A stretch of DNA of 64,000 bases from Alphaproteobacteria bacterium (GTDB lineage Bacteria > Pseudomonadota > Alphaproteobacteria > Reyranellales > Reyranellaceae): assembly GCA_017307275.1 (NCBI GenBank), contig JAFKFK010000027.1, positions 1 through 64,000 on the forward strand. The letters run 5' to 3'. Position 1 is the stretch's first letter; each line of letters begins with the position of its first letter. This document shows positions 8,350 through 16,956 of this stretch, piece by piece. Under the pieces are notes generated by a model that had not been told where the DNA came from, ran no database searches, and saw nothing but the letters and a program-made list of their open reading frames with translations. Both the position numbers and the translations under genes were made by a program.

Positions 8350-9747
8350 ATGACCGACTTTACGACTCTCGGTATTGCCGAAGCCGGCCGCTTGATGGCG
8401 CGCGGCGAACTCACCTCGACCGCCCTGACCGATGCCTTCCTGACACGCATCGCGGCCGTCGATCACAAGATTGCGAGCTACATCACCGTCATGGCCGACG
8501 AAGCGCGCAACGCTGCGCGCCAGGCCGACATGGAGATGCAGGGAGGATTGCGGCGCGGCCCGCTGCACGGCATCCCGCTCGCGTTGAAGGACATCTACGA
8601 GACCGCCGGTGTGAAGACGACCGGGCACTCTCATCTCAAGGCCGACTATGTGCCTGCAATCGACGCCGCGTCGGTGCGGCGACTGAAAGAGGCAGGCGCC
8701 GTCATTCTGGGCAAACTCGGCACGCACGAATTCGCCAACGGCGCCATGACGCCAGACCAGCCCTTCCCGCCGGTGCTGAACCCCTGGAACCCGAAGTATC
8801 AGCCGGGCGGGTCGTCGAGCGGGTCGGGCGCGGCGGTTGCGGCCGCCCTCTGCATGGGCGCCATGGGGTCCGACACTGGCGGCTCCATCCGCAATCCCGC
8901 AGGCTATTGCGCAACGGCCGGCATCAAGCCGACCTATGGGCTGGTCAGCCGGTGCGGCATCTTCCCGCTCGCCTTCAGCCTCGACACTGCCGGTCCGCTC
9001 GCCTGGACCACCGAGGACTGTGCCTTGATCCTGGGCGCGCTGGCCGGTCACGATCCCAATGATCAGGCTTCGGCCAAAGCGCCGGCCGTCGACTATGGGG
9101 CCGCCACACAACGTTCCATCAAGGGTATGCGCATTGCGCTGGCACGGAGCTGGTACGAGGGGCCGGATGGCAAGCTGTCGCCGGATATGGCCAAGGGCAT
9201 GGACGATGCGGTGCGCGTCTTCCGCGATCTCGGCGCCCTCGTCGACGAAGTCACCTTCCCTGACATTCGCGACTATCACATCTGCGGTCGTGTCATCATC
9301 ACGACCGAGGCGCACGCCATCCATCGCCGCGATGTCATCGAGCGGCCCGAGAAGTTTGGCTATACGACGCGGCGGCGCTTCCAGCTCGGCGCCTTCATCT
9401 CCGCCGAGCAGTACCTTTCGACATTGCGCTTCCGCCGCAAACTGCATCAGGACACGCGCGAGGCCATGCGCGGCTACGACCTGGTGATGACGGCAAACCA
9501 TTGGGGCGCACCGGAGATCTTCGAGGAACCGCAGACGGTCTTCCATTTCCTCGGCAAGCCTTCGCTCACCATGCCGTTCAACGTCACCGGCCAGCCTGCC
9601 GCGACCGTGTGCTGTGGCTTCAGCGCCGACGGCCTGCCCCTCGCTTTCCAGCTCGCCGGACGCGCTTTCGACGAAGCCAGCGTCTTTGCCGCTGGTGCTG
9701 CTTACGAACGCGCGACGCCGTGGCGATCGCGACGGCCCGCCCTCTGA
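8350..9747 (+). CDS. AtzE/GatA-like amidase (amidase signature family)
   Basis: Hydrolase of the amidase signature family, 465 residues. The Ser-cisSer-Lys triad is complete: Lys80 in PLALKDIYETAG, the cis-Ser in GGSSSGSG (Ser155/156) and the nucleophile Ser179 in SDTGGSIRNPAG. Length agrees with AtzE (1-carboxybiuret hydrolase) and GatA-like enzymes. The preceding AtzG-like gene favours an AtzE-type heteromer over GatCAB, since no gatB is nearby. A binding protein for a peptide-type importer follows 17 bp downstream, so the enzyme probably acts on an imported amide. The real substrate is not shown by sequence. Confidence 0.92.
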   Translation: MTDFTTLGIAEAGRLMARGELTSTALTDAFLTRIAAVDHKIASYITVMADEARNAARQADMEMQGGLRRGPLHGIPLALKDIYETAGVKTTGHSHLKADYVPAIDAASVRRLKEAGAVILGKLGTHEFANGAMTPDQPFPPVLNPWNPKYQPGGSSSGSGAAVAAALCMGAMGSDTGGSIRNPAGYCATAGIKPTYGLVSRCGIFPLAFSLDTAGPLAWTTEDCALILGALAGHDPNDQASAKAPAVDYGAATQRSIKGMRIALARSWYEGPDGKLSPDMAKGMDDAVRVFRDLGALVDEVTFPDIRDYHICGRVIITTEAHAIHRRDVIERPEKFGYTTRRRFQLGAFISAEQYLSTLRFRRKLHQDTREAMRGYDLVMTANHWGAPEIFEEPQTVFHFLGKPSLTMPFNVTGQPAATVCCGFSADGLPLAFQLAGRAFDEASVFAAGAAYERATPWRSRRPAL

Positions 9748-9764
9748 TCCATCAGGAGAAGCAT

Positions 9765-11384
9765 ATGACGGACAAGACCAGGCTTTCCCGCCGCTCGATC
9801 CTCGCCGGCGCCAGTGCCCTGGCCTTGCCCGTCGGCTTCGGCACGCCCGTGCTGGCCGAAGAGAAGGTTGTCCGCTTCGGCATCTCCATGGCCGATGTGC
9901 CGCTGACCACCGGTCAGCCCGATCGTGGCGCCGGTGCCTACAAATTCACCGGCTACACGCTTTACGATCCGCTGGTCGCCTGGGAAATGGACGTCTCCGA
10001 CCGGCCAGGCAAGCTGATCCCGGGCCTCGCCACGGAATGGAAGGTCGACGATGCCGACAAGACTTTGTGGACCTTCAAGCTGCGCGACGGCGTGAAGTTT
10101 CACGACGGCTCGGCACTCAACGCCGATGCCGTGATCTGGAACTTCGACAAGGTGTTCGACACCAAGTCTCCGCAGTTCGACCAGCGCCAGGCTTCGCAGG
10201 TACGGCCGCGACTGCCCTCGGTCGCGAGCTACAAGAAGCTCGACGACATGACGGTGCAGGTGAAGACCAAGGCGGTCGATGCGCTCTTTCCCTACCAGAT
10301 GCTCTGGTTCCTGGTGTCGAGCCCGGCGCAGTTCGAGAAGCTCGGCAAGGACTGGAACAAGTTCGCGTCCGAGCCGTCGGGCACCGGCCCCTTCAAGCTG
10401 GCGCGGCTGGTGCCGCGCGAGCGCGCCGAACTGGTGAAGAACGACGCCTACTGGAATCCCAAGCGCTTGCCCAAAGCCGACCGCATGGTGCTGATCTGCG
10501 CCCCGGAAGCCACGACACGCACCGCGGCGCTGCTTTCGGGTACGGTCGACCTGATCGAAACACCGCCACCCGACGCAGTCGACCGCCTGACTAAAGGCGG
10601 CCTTAGGATCGTGCAGAACGTGACGCCGCACGTCTGGAACTTCCATCCCTCGATGGTGCCGGGCTCGCCCTGGACTGACATTCGCTTGCGCAAGGCGGCC
10701 AATCTCGCGATCGATCGCAACGCCATCGTGCAGCTCCTCGGCGGACTGGCGCAGCCGGCCTATGGTCAGGTCGACAAGACCAGCCCGTGGTTCGGCAAGC
10801 CGGCCTTCGAATTGAAGTATGCGCCCGACGAGGCGCGAATGCTGATGAGCGCCGCGGGCTTCAGCAAAGCCCAACCGCTCAAGACCAAGTTCGTGGTGGC
10901 CTCGGGCGGCACCGGACAGATGCTGTCGCTGCCCATGAACGAGGCGATCCAGGAGATGTTCAAGGACGCCTATATCGACCTCGAATTGAAGGTCGTCGAA
11001 CTAGAGGCGCTCTACACGGCCTGGCGCGCCGGCGCCAAGGCCGACATGAACAAGGACGTCACCGCGAACAACATCGCCTACGTGACGTCGGACCCACTCT
11101 ACGCGCTGACACGCTTCTTCCATTCCAACCAAGCAGCACCCGTTGGTGTGAACTGGAGCTACTACTCCAACCCCGAAGTCGACAAACTGATCGACGAGGC
11201 GCTGGCCACCTTCGATGCCGCCAAGCAGGACGCGTTGATGGCCAGGGTTCACGAGAAGGTGGTGGACGATGCCGCCTTGATCTGGGTCGTCCACGACACC
11301 AACCCGCATGCGCTGTCGCCGAAGATCAAGTCCTACATCCAGGCCCAGCACTGGTTCCAGGACCTGACGACGATCAGGACTTGA
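9765..11384 (+). CDS. ABC transporter substrate-binding protein, family 5, Tat-type signal
   Basis: Second SBP family 5 protein, 539 residues, starting at ATG 9765 behind AGGAGAAG. The N-terminus MTDKTRLSRRSILAGASALA contains a twin-arginine-like SRRSIL motif before the hydrophobic stretch, so Tat export is likely. The mature protein aligns throughout with the product of 6405-8009 (shared MADVPLTTGQPD-type start, KLRDGVKFHDG, PSGTGPFK, LRKAANLAIDR, WFQDLT end). It lacks its own permeases and presumably feeds the importer on the opposite strand. It ends 4 bp from the convergent dehalogenase gene. Confidence 0.94.
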   Translation: MTDKTRLSRRSILAGASALALPVGFGTPVLAEEKVVRFGISMADVPLTTGQPDRGAGAYKFTGYTLYDPLVAWEMDVSDRPGKLIPGLATEWKVDDADKTLWTFKLRDGVKFHDGSALNADAVIWNFDKVFDTKSPQFDQRQASQVRPRLPSVASYKKLDDMTVQVKTKAVDALFPYQMLWFLVSSPAQFEKLGKDWNKFASEPSGTGPFKLARLVPRERAELVKNDAYWNPKRLPKADRMVLICAPEATTRTAALLSGTVDLIETPPPDAVDRLTKGGLRIVQNVTPHVWNFHPSMVPGSPWTDIRLRKAANLAIDRNAIVQLLGGLAQPAYGQVDKTSPWFGKPAFELKYAPDEARMLMSAAGFSKAQPLKTKFVVASGGTGQMLSLPMNEAIQEMFKDAYIDLELKVVELEALYTAWRAGAKADMNKDVTANNIAYVTSDPLYALTRFFHSNQAAPVGVNWSYYSNPEVDKLIDEALATFDAAKQDALMARVHEKVVDDAALIWVVHDTNPHALSPKIKSYIQAQHWFQDLTTIRT

Positions 11385-11388
11385 TCTC

Positions 11389-12108
11389 CTAGCAGCCGAG
11401 CTTCTTCGCGACTTCGACGATGGAGTTGCCGACGGCATCCCAATCGCCTTCGACCTTGAGGTCGCGCGTCTGCTTGGGACCATGCTCGGTCGGGCGATGC
11501 ACGAAGCCCGTCGCCAGGCCGCACTTCTGCGCCGCCGCCAGATCGTTGTTGTGGGCGGCGACCAGCATCACCTGGTGCGGCTTCAGGTACATGGTGTCCA
11601 CTACGCCGAGATAGGCCTCGGGATCCGGCTTGTAGTGCTTGAAGGTTTCGCCCGAGAAGCAGTGGTCCCAGGGAATGCCGGAGTTCTTGGCCATATTGAT
11701 CAGGAGCGCCACGTTGCCGTTGCTGAGCGTGGCAACGACGAATTTCTTCTTCAGCAGGCCGATGCCTTCGACTGAGTCGGGCCACGGCCGAAGCTTGTGC
11801 CAGAGGTGCGTGAACTCCCACGATCCTTCCTCGCCGGGATGTTTCAGGCCCCGTTTCTGCAGCAACATCTCGAACGCTTCCTTGTGCAGCTCGTCGATGC
11901 GTGTCCAGGGCAGCTCACCCTTGCGGACGCGGCCCATCTGCGGCTGGTAAAGGCCGCGCCAGTCGTCGGCGAAGCTCGTCCAGTCGGTCTCGAGCCCATA
12001 CTTCTTGCCGAGCTTGGGCAGGTCCTCGATCAGGCTGCCGCGCCAATCCACCACCGTACCGAATACATCGAAGATGCAGACCTTGAGGTCCGCCAGATCC
12101 TTAGCCAT
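11389..12108 (-). CDS. Haloacid dehalogenase, type II (HAD superfamily)
   Basis: Cytoplasmic HAD hydrolase of 239 residues, likely acting on L-2-haloacids, though related phosphatases exist. The nucleophile Asp is in the first motif (CIFDVFGTVVDW). Motif II Ser-Asn lies in VATLSNGN, the Lys in FKHYKPDPEAY, and the last motif is VAAHNNDLAAAQKCGLATGF, followed by VHRPTEHGP, typical of type II haloacid dehalogenases. I chose ATG 12108 because GGAGGA sits 6-7 bp before it; a GTG at 12114 overlaps that site. The site lies in a dyad (ACACTCC/GGAGTGT, 12111-12134) that could mask ribosome binding. It is convergent with the preceding gene by 4 bp. Confidence 0.87.
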   Translation of the reverse strand: MAKDLADLKVCIFDVFGTVVDWRGSLIEDLPKLGKKYGLETDWTSFADDWRGLYQPQMGRVRKGELPWTRIDELHKEAFEMLLQKRGLKHPGEEGSWEFTHLWHKLRPWPDSVEGIGLLKKKFVVATLSNGNVALLINMAKNSGIPWDHCFSGETFKHYKPDPEAYLGVVDTMYLKPHQVMLVAAHNNDLAAAQKCGLATGFVHRPTEHGPKQTRDLKVEGDWDAVGNSIVEVAKKLGC

Positions 12109-12168
12109 GAACACTCCTCCGTTTGCCGGAGTGTGGCGTCACCCGGCGCGCTTGGGTAGGGTCCGCGC

Positions 12169-12762
12169 ATGGTCTGGAAGCACGACACGGTCATTGGCAC
12201 CGATGGCAAGCCGCGATGCGGCTGGGCCTCGGCCGATCCCCTCTACGAGAAGTATCACGACACCGAATGGGGTCGGCCCCTGCGCGACGATCGCGCGCTG
12301 TTCGAGTTGCTGACGCTCGAAGGCTGCCAGGCGGGCCTCTCCTGGATCACCGTGCTGCGAAAGCGCGAACACTATCGCAAGGTCTATGACGGGTTCGATC
12401 CGCAGAAGATCGCCCGCTACACGCCGGCCAAGCTCGCCAAGCTGCTGGCCGACCCCGGCATCATCCGCCATCGCGGCAAGATCGACGCCAGCGTCAGCAA
12501 TGCCCGCGCCTATCTCGAAATCGTGGAGCGCGAGGGTTCGTTCTCGAAGTTCCTGTGGAGCGTGGTCGACGGCAAGCCACGCAAGAACCGGCCGAAGACG
12601 TTGAAGGGCGTCCCGGCCAAGACGGCCGAGAGCGACGCGCTTTCCAAGATGCTGGCGAAGGCCGGCTTCAAGTTCGTCGGCTCCACCATCTGTTACGCCT
12701 TCATGCAAGCCTCGGGCATGGTCGACGACCATGTCGCAGGTTGCCATCGCTGCAAGGAGTGA
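12169..12762 (+). CDS. tag: DNA-3-methyladenine glycosylase I
   Basis: Base-excision repair enzyme removing 3-methyladenine, 197 residues. Family signs: RCGWASADPLYEKYHDTEWG at the N-terminus, the helix-hairpin-helix region, and the C-terminal DDHVAGCHRC. The Cys and His of the first motif and the His and Cys at the C-terminus form the zinc snap of Tag. The LEGCQAGLSWITVL segment is also characteristic. It is transcribed away from the dehalogenase gene (60 bp gap) and is followed 3 bp later by the M81 peptidase gene, whose ribosome site lies in the tag 3' end. Confidence 0.96.
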   Translation: MVWKHDTVIGTDGKPRCGWASADPLYEKYHDTEWGRPLRDDRALFELLTLEGCQAGLSWITVLRKREHYRKVYDGFDPQKIARYTPAKLAKLLADPGIIRHRGKIDASVSNARAYLEIVEREGSFSKFLWSVVDGKPRKNRPKTLKGVPAKTAESDALSKMLAKAGFKFVGSTICYAFMQASGMVDDHVAGCHRCKE

Positions 12763-12765
12763 GTT

Positions 12766-14226
12766 TTGAGCAAGCGTGTGTTCATCGGTGCCCTCGGCAC
12801 CGAGACCAATCAGTTCGTCCCCTTTCCGACGGGCCGCCGCGGCTATGAGGAACATGGCATCTGGCACGGCGACGCCACCAGGCACGAGCCGACCAACTTC
12901 ACCGCGCCGATGCATGTCTGGCGCAAGGAGACCGAGAAGCGCGGCTGGACGGTGATCGAAGGGCTCGCGACCTTCGCCGCCCCGTCGGGCACCACCGTTC
13001 GCAAGGTCTACGAGGACTTCCGCGACGAGATGCTAGCCAACATAAAGGCCGCCTTGCCGCTCGACGCCGTGCTGATCAACGTGCATGGCGCCATGGTGGC
13101 TGACGGCTACGACGATTGCGAAGGCGACCTGCTCTCGAAGATCCGCGCCATCGTCGGCCCCAAGGTCGCCATCGGCGCGGAATTCGACCTGCACTGTCAT
13201 CTGAGCGCGCTGATGCTGGACAGCGCCGACGTGCTGGTCGGCTACAAGGAATATCCGCACACCGACACGATGGAGCGCGCGGCTGAGCTGTTCGCCATCA
13301 TCGCCGACACCGTCGACGGCAAGGTGAAGCCGGTCATGGCGCGCCATGACTGCCGCATGATCGCGCAGTACCGCACCTCGGTGCCGCCGATCAGCGAGTT
13401 CGTCGTCCGCATGAAGTCGCTCGAAGGCAAGAACGGCATTCTCTCGGTATCGCTCAGCCACGGCTTTTCCTTCGCGGATGTCGAGGATGTCGGCACCCGT
13501 ACGCTGGTCGTGGCCGACGGCGACAAGGCCAAGGCTGAGAAACTCGCCAAGCAGCTCGGCGAGGAGCTGTGGGCCAATCGCGAGCGCTATGCCACCAAGT
13601 ACCTCACCATCGCCGAGGCAATGGATCGCGCCACCTCGCACAATCAGGGCCCGCTGGTGCTGGCCGATCGCGCCGACAATCCCGGCTCGGGTGCGCCTGG
13701 CGATTCGACCTTCGTGCTGAAGGAACTGGTCGCCCGCGAGATTGGTCCGGCGCTGTTTGGCGTGATGTGGGACCCGATGGCCTTCCAGATCGCCGAAGAG
13801 GCAGGCGAGGGCGCGCGCATCCGCATGCGGCTCGGCGGCAAGTCGGGGGCGGTGAGTGGCGATCCGGTCGATCTCGACGTCACGGTGAAGAAGATCGCGC
13901 GCAACGTCTTCCAGCCCTACGGGCCCGTGATGTCGCCGCTCGGTGACATGGCGCTGCTGTCGTCAGAGCATGTCGACATCGCGATCTGCACGCGCCGCAA
14001 CCAGACCTTCCACGCGGATGCCTTCCGCGCGGTCGGCGCCGAGCCCGCCGACTATCGCGTGGTGATCGTGAAGTCAGCGCAGCACTTCTATAACGGCTTC
14101 GTGGGCCTCGCGAAGGAGATCCTCTACGTCGCCTCTCCCGGTGCCGCCGATCCCGACGTCACGCGCTGGCCCTACACCAAGCGCAAGACGCCGTTCTGGC
14201 CGAAGGTCGCGGATCCCTGGAAATAG
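12766..14226 (+). CDS. M81 family metallopeptidase (MlrC/microcystinase C-like)
   Basis: Predicted zinc peptidase or amidohydrolase of 486 residues. The start MSKRVFIGALGTETNQFVPF and the segments INVHGAMVADGYDDCEGDLL and GAEFDLHCHLS are typical of the M81/DUF1485 N-terminal domain; MlrC_C follows from about residue 300 (LADRADNPGSGAPGDSTFVL). MlrC degrades linear microcystin products, but most homologues have unknown substrates. The start is a TTG at 12766 with AAGGAG 7 bp upstream, inside the end of tag. Coupled translation with tag is likely, though the functions are unrelated. It stops 9 bp from the convergent GFA gene. Confidence 0.9.
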   Translation: MSKRVFIGALGTETNQFVPFPTGRRGYEEHGIWHGDATRHEPTNFTAPMHVWRKETEKRGWTVIEGLATFAAPSGTTVRKVYEDFRDEMLANIKAALPLDAVLINVHGAMVADGYDDCEGDLLSKIRAIVGPKVAIGAEFDLHCHLSALMLDSADVLVGYKEYPHTDTMERAAELFAIIADTVDGKVKPVMARHDCRMIAQYRTSVPPISEFVVRMKSLEGKNGILSVSLSHGFSFADVEDVGTRTLVVADGDKAKAEKLAKQLGEELWANRERYATKYLTIAEAMDRATSHNQGPLVLADRADNPGSGAPGDSTFVLKELVAREIGPALFGVMWDPMAFQIAEEAGEGARIRMRLGGKSGAVSGDPVDLDVTVKKIARNVFQPYGPVMSPLGDMALLSSEHVDIAICTRRNQTFHADAFRAVGAEPADYRVVIVKSAQHFYNGFVGLAKEILYVASPGAADPDVTRWPYTKRKTPFWPKVADPWK

Positions 14227-14235
14227 CCGCCCGGC

Positions 14236-14637
14236 TCACGACTGCGGCGGATAGCGGTCGAACGCCGGCAGTTCATGGACGTTCTTCATCCATCCGATCC
14301 GATCGGCGACCTGGATGTGGACCTGCGCCGGCACCGCGTCCGGATCGTCGTAGGTGGCGCTCTGGATATCGATGAGCCCCGGCAACGTCTTCGCATTGTC
14401 GTAGAAGAGCCCGGTGCCGCAGTCGGGGCAGAAATGCCGCCTTCCGTGCTCCGACAAGGCGTAGACCCTGGGCGTGCCCTTGGTCACCTTGACCGCGTCG
14501 TGCGGGTACATCGTCCAGCCCACCATCGGAGCTCCGGAGTGCCGCCGGCAGTCCGTGCAATGGCACAGCGCGTGGTGGAGGGCGTCGCCCTCGGCCTGAT
14601 AGCGAATCGCGCCGCAATGGCAACCACCTGTAATCAA
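14236..14637 (-). CDS. GFA-domain (glutathione-dependent formaldehyde-activating-like) zinc protein
   Basis: Small Mss4-like protein of 133 residues. Zinc-binding Cys motifs are CHCG (6-9), CHCTDC (25-30) and CPDCG near residue 70, the usual GFA arrangement. Biochemical roles in the family are mostly unproven beyond formaldehyde-glutathione adduct formation. The start is a TTG at 14637 preceded by AAGGAGAG. It belongs to the same family as 16953-17444 but the two are divergent. The next gene upstream on this strand ends 29 bp away and may be cotranscribed. Confidence 0.9.
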   Translation of the reverse strand: MITGGCHCGAIRYQAEGDALHHALCHCTDCRRHSGAPMVGWTMYPHDAVKVTKGTPRVYALSEHGRRHFCPDCGTGLFYDNAKTLPGLIDIQSATYDDPDAVPAQVHIQVADRIGWMKNVHELPAFDRYPPQS

Positions 14638-14666
14638 CGCGTGCTCTCCTTCGTTGGGATGTCAGT

Positions 14667-14939
14667 CTACAGCAGCGGTTCGAGGGCCTCGCGTGTCGTC
14701 TTGCCTTCGACCACGGGCACGACTTCGAATTCGACGACTTCCTGCCAGTCGGCGATCCAGCGCTGGAAGGTCGTGATGTCGTCGGTTTCCATGAGCTGGA
14801 AGCAACGGCCGAGATCGGCCGTCACGTAGCTTGCCACGAAGGTAAGACCGTCCGGCAGCGCGCGGCCCTTGTCGCGCAGCTTGCGATACACGGCCTTGCC
14901 ATCCTGATTCTTCAACTTCTCGACCACCATGAAGAGCAT
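14667..14939 (-). CDS. DUF3303-like small protein
   Basis: A 90-residue cytoplasmic protein starting MLFMVVEKLK with GGAGGA just upstream of the ATG at 14939. It resembles DUF3303 proteins, small ferredoxin-like-fold alpha/beta barrels related to muconolactone isomerase and YciI. Visible signs are LPDGLTFVASYVTADLGRCF and an aromatic end-of-domain stretch (FQRWIADW). The extended open frame upstream of this ATG is the shadow of dapB. Divergent from dapB by 57 bp. No function can be given. Confidence 0.75.
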   Translation of the reverse strand: MLFMVVEKLKNQDGKAVYRKLRDKGRALPDGLTFVASYVTADLGRCFQLMETDDITTFQRWIADWQEVVEFEVVPVVEGKTTREALEPLL

Positions 14940-14996
14940 GTGTCCTCCGCACCTTGAGTTGGCTAATCTATGCCAACCAAAGAAAAGAGGAACGAG

Positions 14997-15794
14997 ATGA
15001 AGATCGCCGTCGTCGGCGCCGCCGGGCGCATGGGCCAGATGCTGATCCGACAGATTGCACGCACCGAGGGCGTGTCGCTGGCTGCCGCCAGCGAAGCGCC
15101 GGGTGGTAAGGCGATTGGCAAGGATGCCGGCGAGGTCGCAGGCCTTGAAGCCAACGGCATCAAGATCGGCGGCGACAGCGCCGCCGCCATCGCCGCCGCG
15201 CAGGTCGTCATCGACTTCACCGTGCCGGCAGCCACCGTCGCCCATGCGAAGGTCGCCCAGGACAAGGGCGTGGCGATGGTGATCGGCACCACCGGCCTCG
15301 ACCCGCAGCAGACGGCGCTGATCCACGAGGCGGCGAAGAAGGTGCCGATCATGTGGGCGGCCAACATGGCGTTGGGCGTTAACGTGCTGCTGGCGCTGGT
15401 CGAGAAGACGGCCGCGCTTCTCGACCCCAGCTACGACATCGAGGTGCTGGAAATGCACCACCGCCACAAGATCGACGCGCCTTCCGGCACCGCGCTGGCG
15501 CTGGGTCGTGCCGCAGCGGCCGGCCGCAAGGTCAAGCTCGAGGATGTCTGGCGCAAGACCCGCGACGGCCATACCGGCGCGCGGCCCGTGGGCGAGATCG
15601 GCTTCGCCACCCTGCGCGGCGGCGAAGAAGTGGGCGTGCACACGGTCTATTTCGCGACGGGCGGCGAGCGGCTTGAACTCAATCACCGCGCCTTCAGCCG
15701 CGAAGGCTACGCCTCGGGCGCCGTCACTGCCGCCAAGTGGCTGGAAGGCAAGAAGCCCGGCCTGTACGGCATGAAGGACGTGCTGGGGCTCTAG
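14997..15794 (+). CDS. dapB: 4-hydroxy-tetrahydrodipicolinate reductase
   Basis: Lysine and diaminopimelate biosynthesis enzyme reducing the dapA product with NAD(P)H, 265 residues. The Rossmann motif VVGAAGRMGQ is near residue 5, the IGTTGL segment follows, and the active site motif is HHRHKIDAPSGTA with the catalytic His and Lys. A C-terminal HRAFSREGYASGA stretch completes the fold. I use the ATG at 14997 (AAAGAGG upstream) instead of the ATG at 14970, which would add nine atypical residues. dapD, two steps later in the pathway, lies 4 kb away. Confidence 0.96.
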   Translation: MKIAVVGAAGRMGQMLIRQIARTEGVSLAAASEAPGGKAIGKDAGEVAGLEANGIKIGGDSAAAIAAAQVVIDFTVPAATVAHAKVAQDKGVAMVIGTTGLDPQQTALIHEAAKKVPIMWAANMALGVNVLLALVEKTAALLDPSYDIEVLEMHHRHKIDAPSGTALALGRAAAAGRKVKLEDVWRKTRDGHTGARPVGEIGFATLRGGEEVGVHTVYFATGGERLELNHRAFSREGYASGAVTAAKWLEGKKPGLYGMKDVLGL

Positions 15795-15797
15795 CCC

Positions 15798-16295
15798 TCA
15801 GCCTGGCTCTTCATCCCAGGCGTGGCGGTAGCGCGGCGCGCGCATCTCGGCCAGCGCCGCCTTGAGCTGTTCGCCCACGTGCAGGCGCTCGACCGGCGCC
15901 AGGAAACGACCGATCACGGTCCGGTTGCCGCGCGAGGCCACGACCAGGCGCTCCTCGGTCAGGTCGATCTTCAGCCAGTAGGCATCGAGGCGCTGCTCCT
16001 CGCGCTCGCCGTCGGGCGCGACGCGGGACACGATCAGTTCGAGATCGGTCAGCAGCAGGGTCTCGCTGCGGCGCGCGTCGAGATAGCTGCGCTTAAACAG
16101 CCACCACAGCAGCAGGACGTCGAGGCCCATGAAGCCGAACACCGGCCAGGCGCCGATGATCATCATGGGCAGGCCGACCAGGAGATTTGCCGCGACGGCA
16201 CCACCGATCAGCCAGCGGAAGGCCTCCGGCGAGAGGCTTCGATGCGGCGTGAGTGAAGTGGCGAAATGAACCGCCGGAAGGGGCGTTTCAACCAT
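15798..16295 (-). CDS. DUF2244 membrane protein
   Basis: Predicted integral membrane protein of 165 residues with two adjacent TM helices (about 28-45 and 47-65), then a cytoplasmic beta-rich domain. The HRSLSPEAFRWL segment before the helices and the RSYLDARRSETLLL stretch after them match DUF2244, a family of unknown function common in alphaproteobacteria and often next to nth. Its ATG is CAT at 16293-16295, overlapping an ATG of the divergent nth frame. It stops 3 bp from dapB. No good ribosome site is visible before this start, so a later start is possible. Confidence 0.85.
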   Translation of the reverse strand: MVETPLPAVHFATSLTPHRSLSPEAFRWLIGGAVAANLLVGLPMMIIGAWPVFGFMGLDVLLLWWLFKRSYLDARRSETLLLTDLELIVSRVAPDGEREEQRLDAYWLKIDLTEERLVVASRGNRTVIGRFLAPVERLHVGEQLKAALAEMRAPRYRHAWDEEPG

Positions 16296-16308
16296 GCTAA
16301 GAGGCTAT

Positions 16309-16956
16309 ATGGCCCTGATGAAGCCCGCCGTCATCCCCGAGTTTTTTGCCCGCCTGCGCCAGGCAATCCCGGAGCCGGAGACCGAGCTGGAATACGACAA
16401 CGTCTACCAGCTCCTGGTCGCCGTCGTGCTTTCCGCCCAGGCGACGGACGTCGGCGTCAACCGCGCCACCAAGCCCTTGTTCGAAATAATCAAAACGCCC
16501 GCCCAGATGGTGGCATTGGGCGAGAAGAAACTGATCGACTACATCAAGACCATCGGCCTGTTCCGCACCAAGGCCAAGAACGTGATCGCGCTCAGCCATC
16601 TGCTGATCGAACGGCACGGCGGCGAGGTGCCGCACACCCATGCCGAATTGCAAGACCTGCCGGGCGTCGGCCGCAAGACCGCCAACGTGGTGATGAACGT
16701 GGCCTATGGCGAGGCGACCATCGCCGTCGACACCCACATCTTCCGCGTCGGCAACCGCACCGGTCTCGCCCCCGGCAAGAACCCGCTGCAGGTCGAGCTG
16801 AAGCTCCTGAAACGCGTGCCCGAAGAATTCCGGCTGCACGCGCATCACTGGCTGATCCTGCACGGCCGGTACACCTGCAAGGCGCGCACACCGATGTGCC
16901 CGACCTGCGTCGTGAACGACCTCTGCACCTTCAAAGGAAAGACGGTCGCGGCCTAG
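16309..16956 (+). CDS. nth: Endonuclease III
   Basis: Bifunctional DNA glycosylase/AP lyase for oxidised pyrimidines, 215 residues. The helix-hairpin-helix LPGVGRKTANVV holds the catalytic Lys123, Asp141 follows in VDTHIFRV, and a 4Fe-4S loop Cys190-x6-Cys197-x2-Cys200-x5-Cys206 is intact. I start at ATG 16309, which has AGAGG 5 bp upstream; an ATG at 16294 would add five residues but lacks a ribosome site. The stop TAG shares a CTAG palindrome with the stop of the convergent gene. Confidence 0.96.
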   Translation: MALMKPAVIPEFFARLRQAIPEPETELEYDNVYQLLVAVVLSAQATDVGVNRATKPLFEIIKTPAQMVALGEKKLIDYIKTIGLFRTKAKNVIALSHLLIERHGGEVPHTHAELQDLPGVGRKTANVVMNVAYGEATIAVDTHIFRVGNRTGLAPGKNPLQVELKLLKRVPEEFRLHAHHWLILHGRYTCKARTPMCPTCVVNDLCTFKGKTVAA

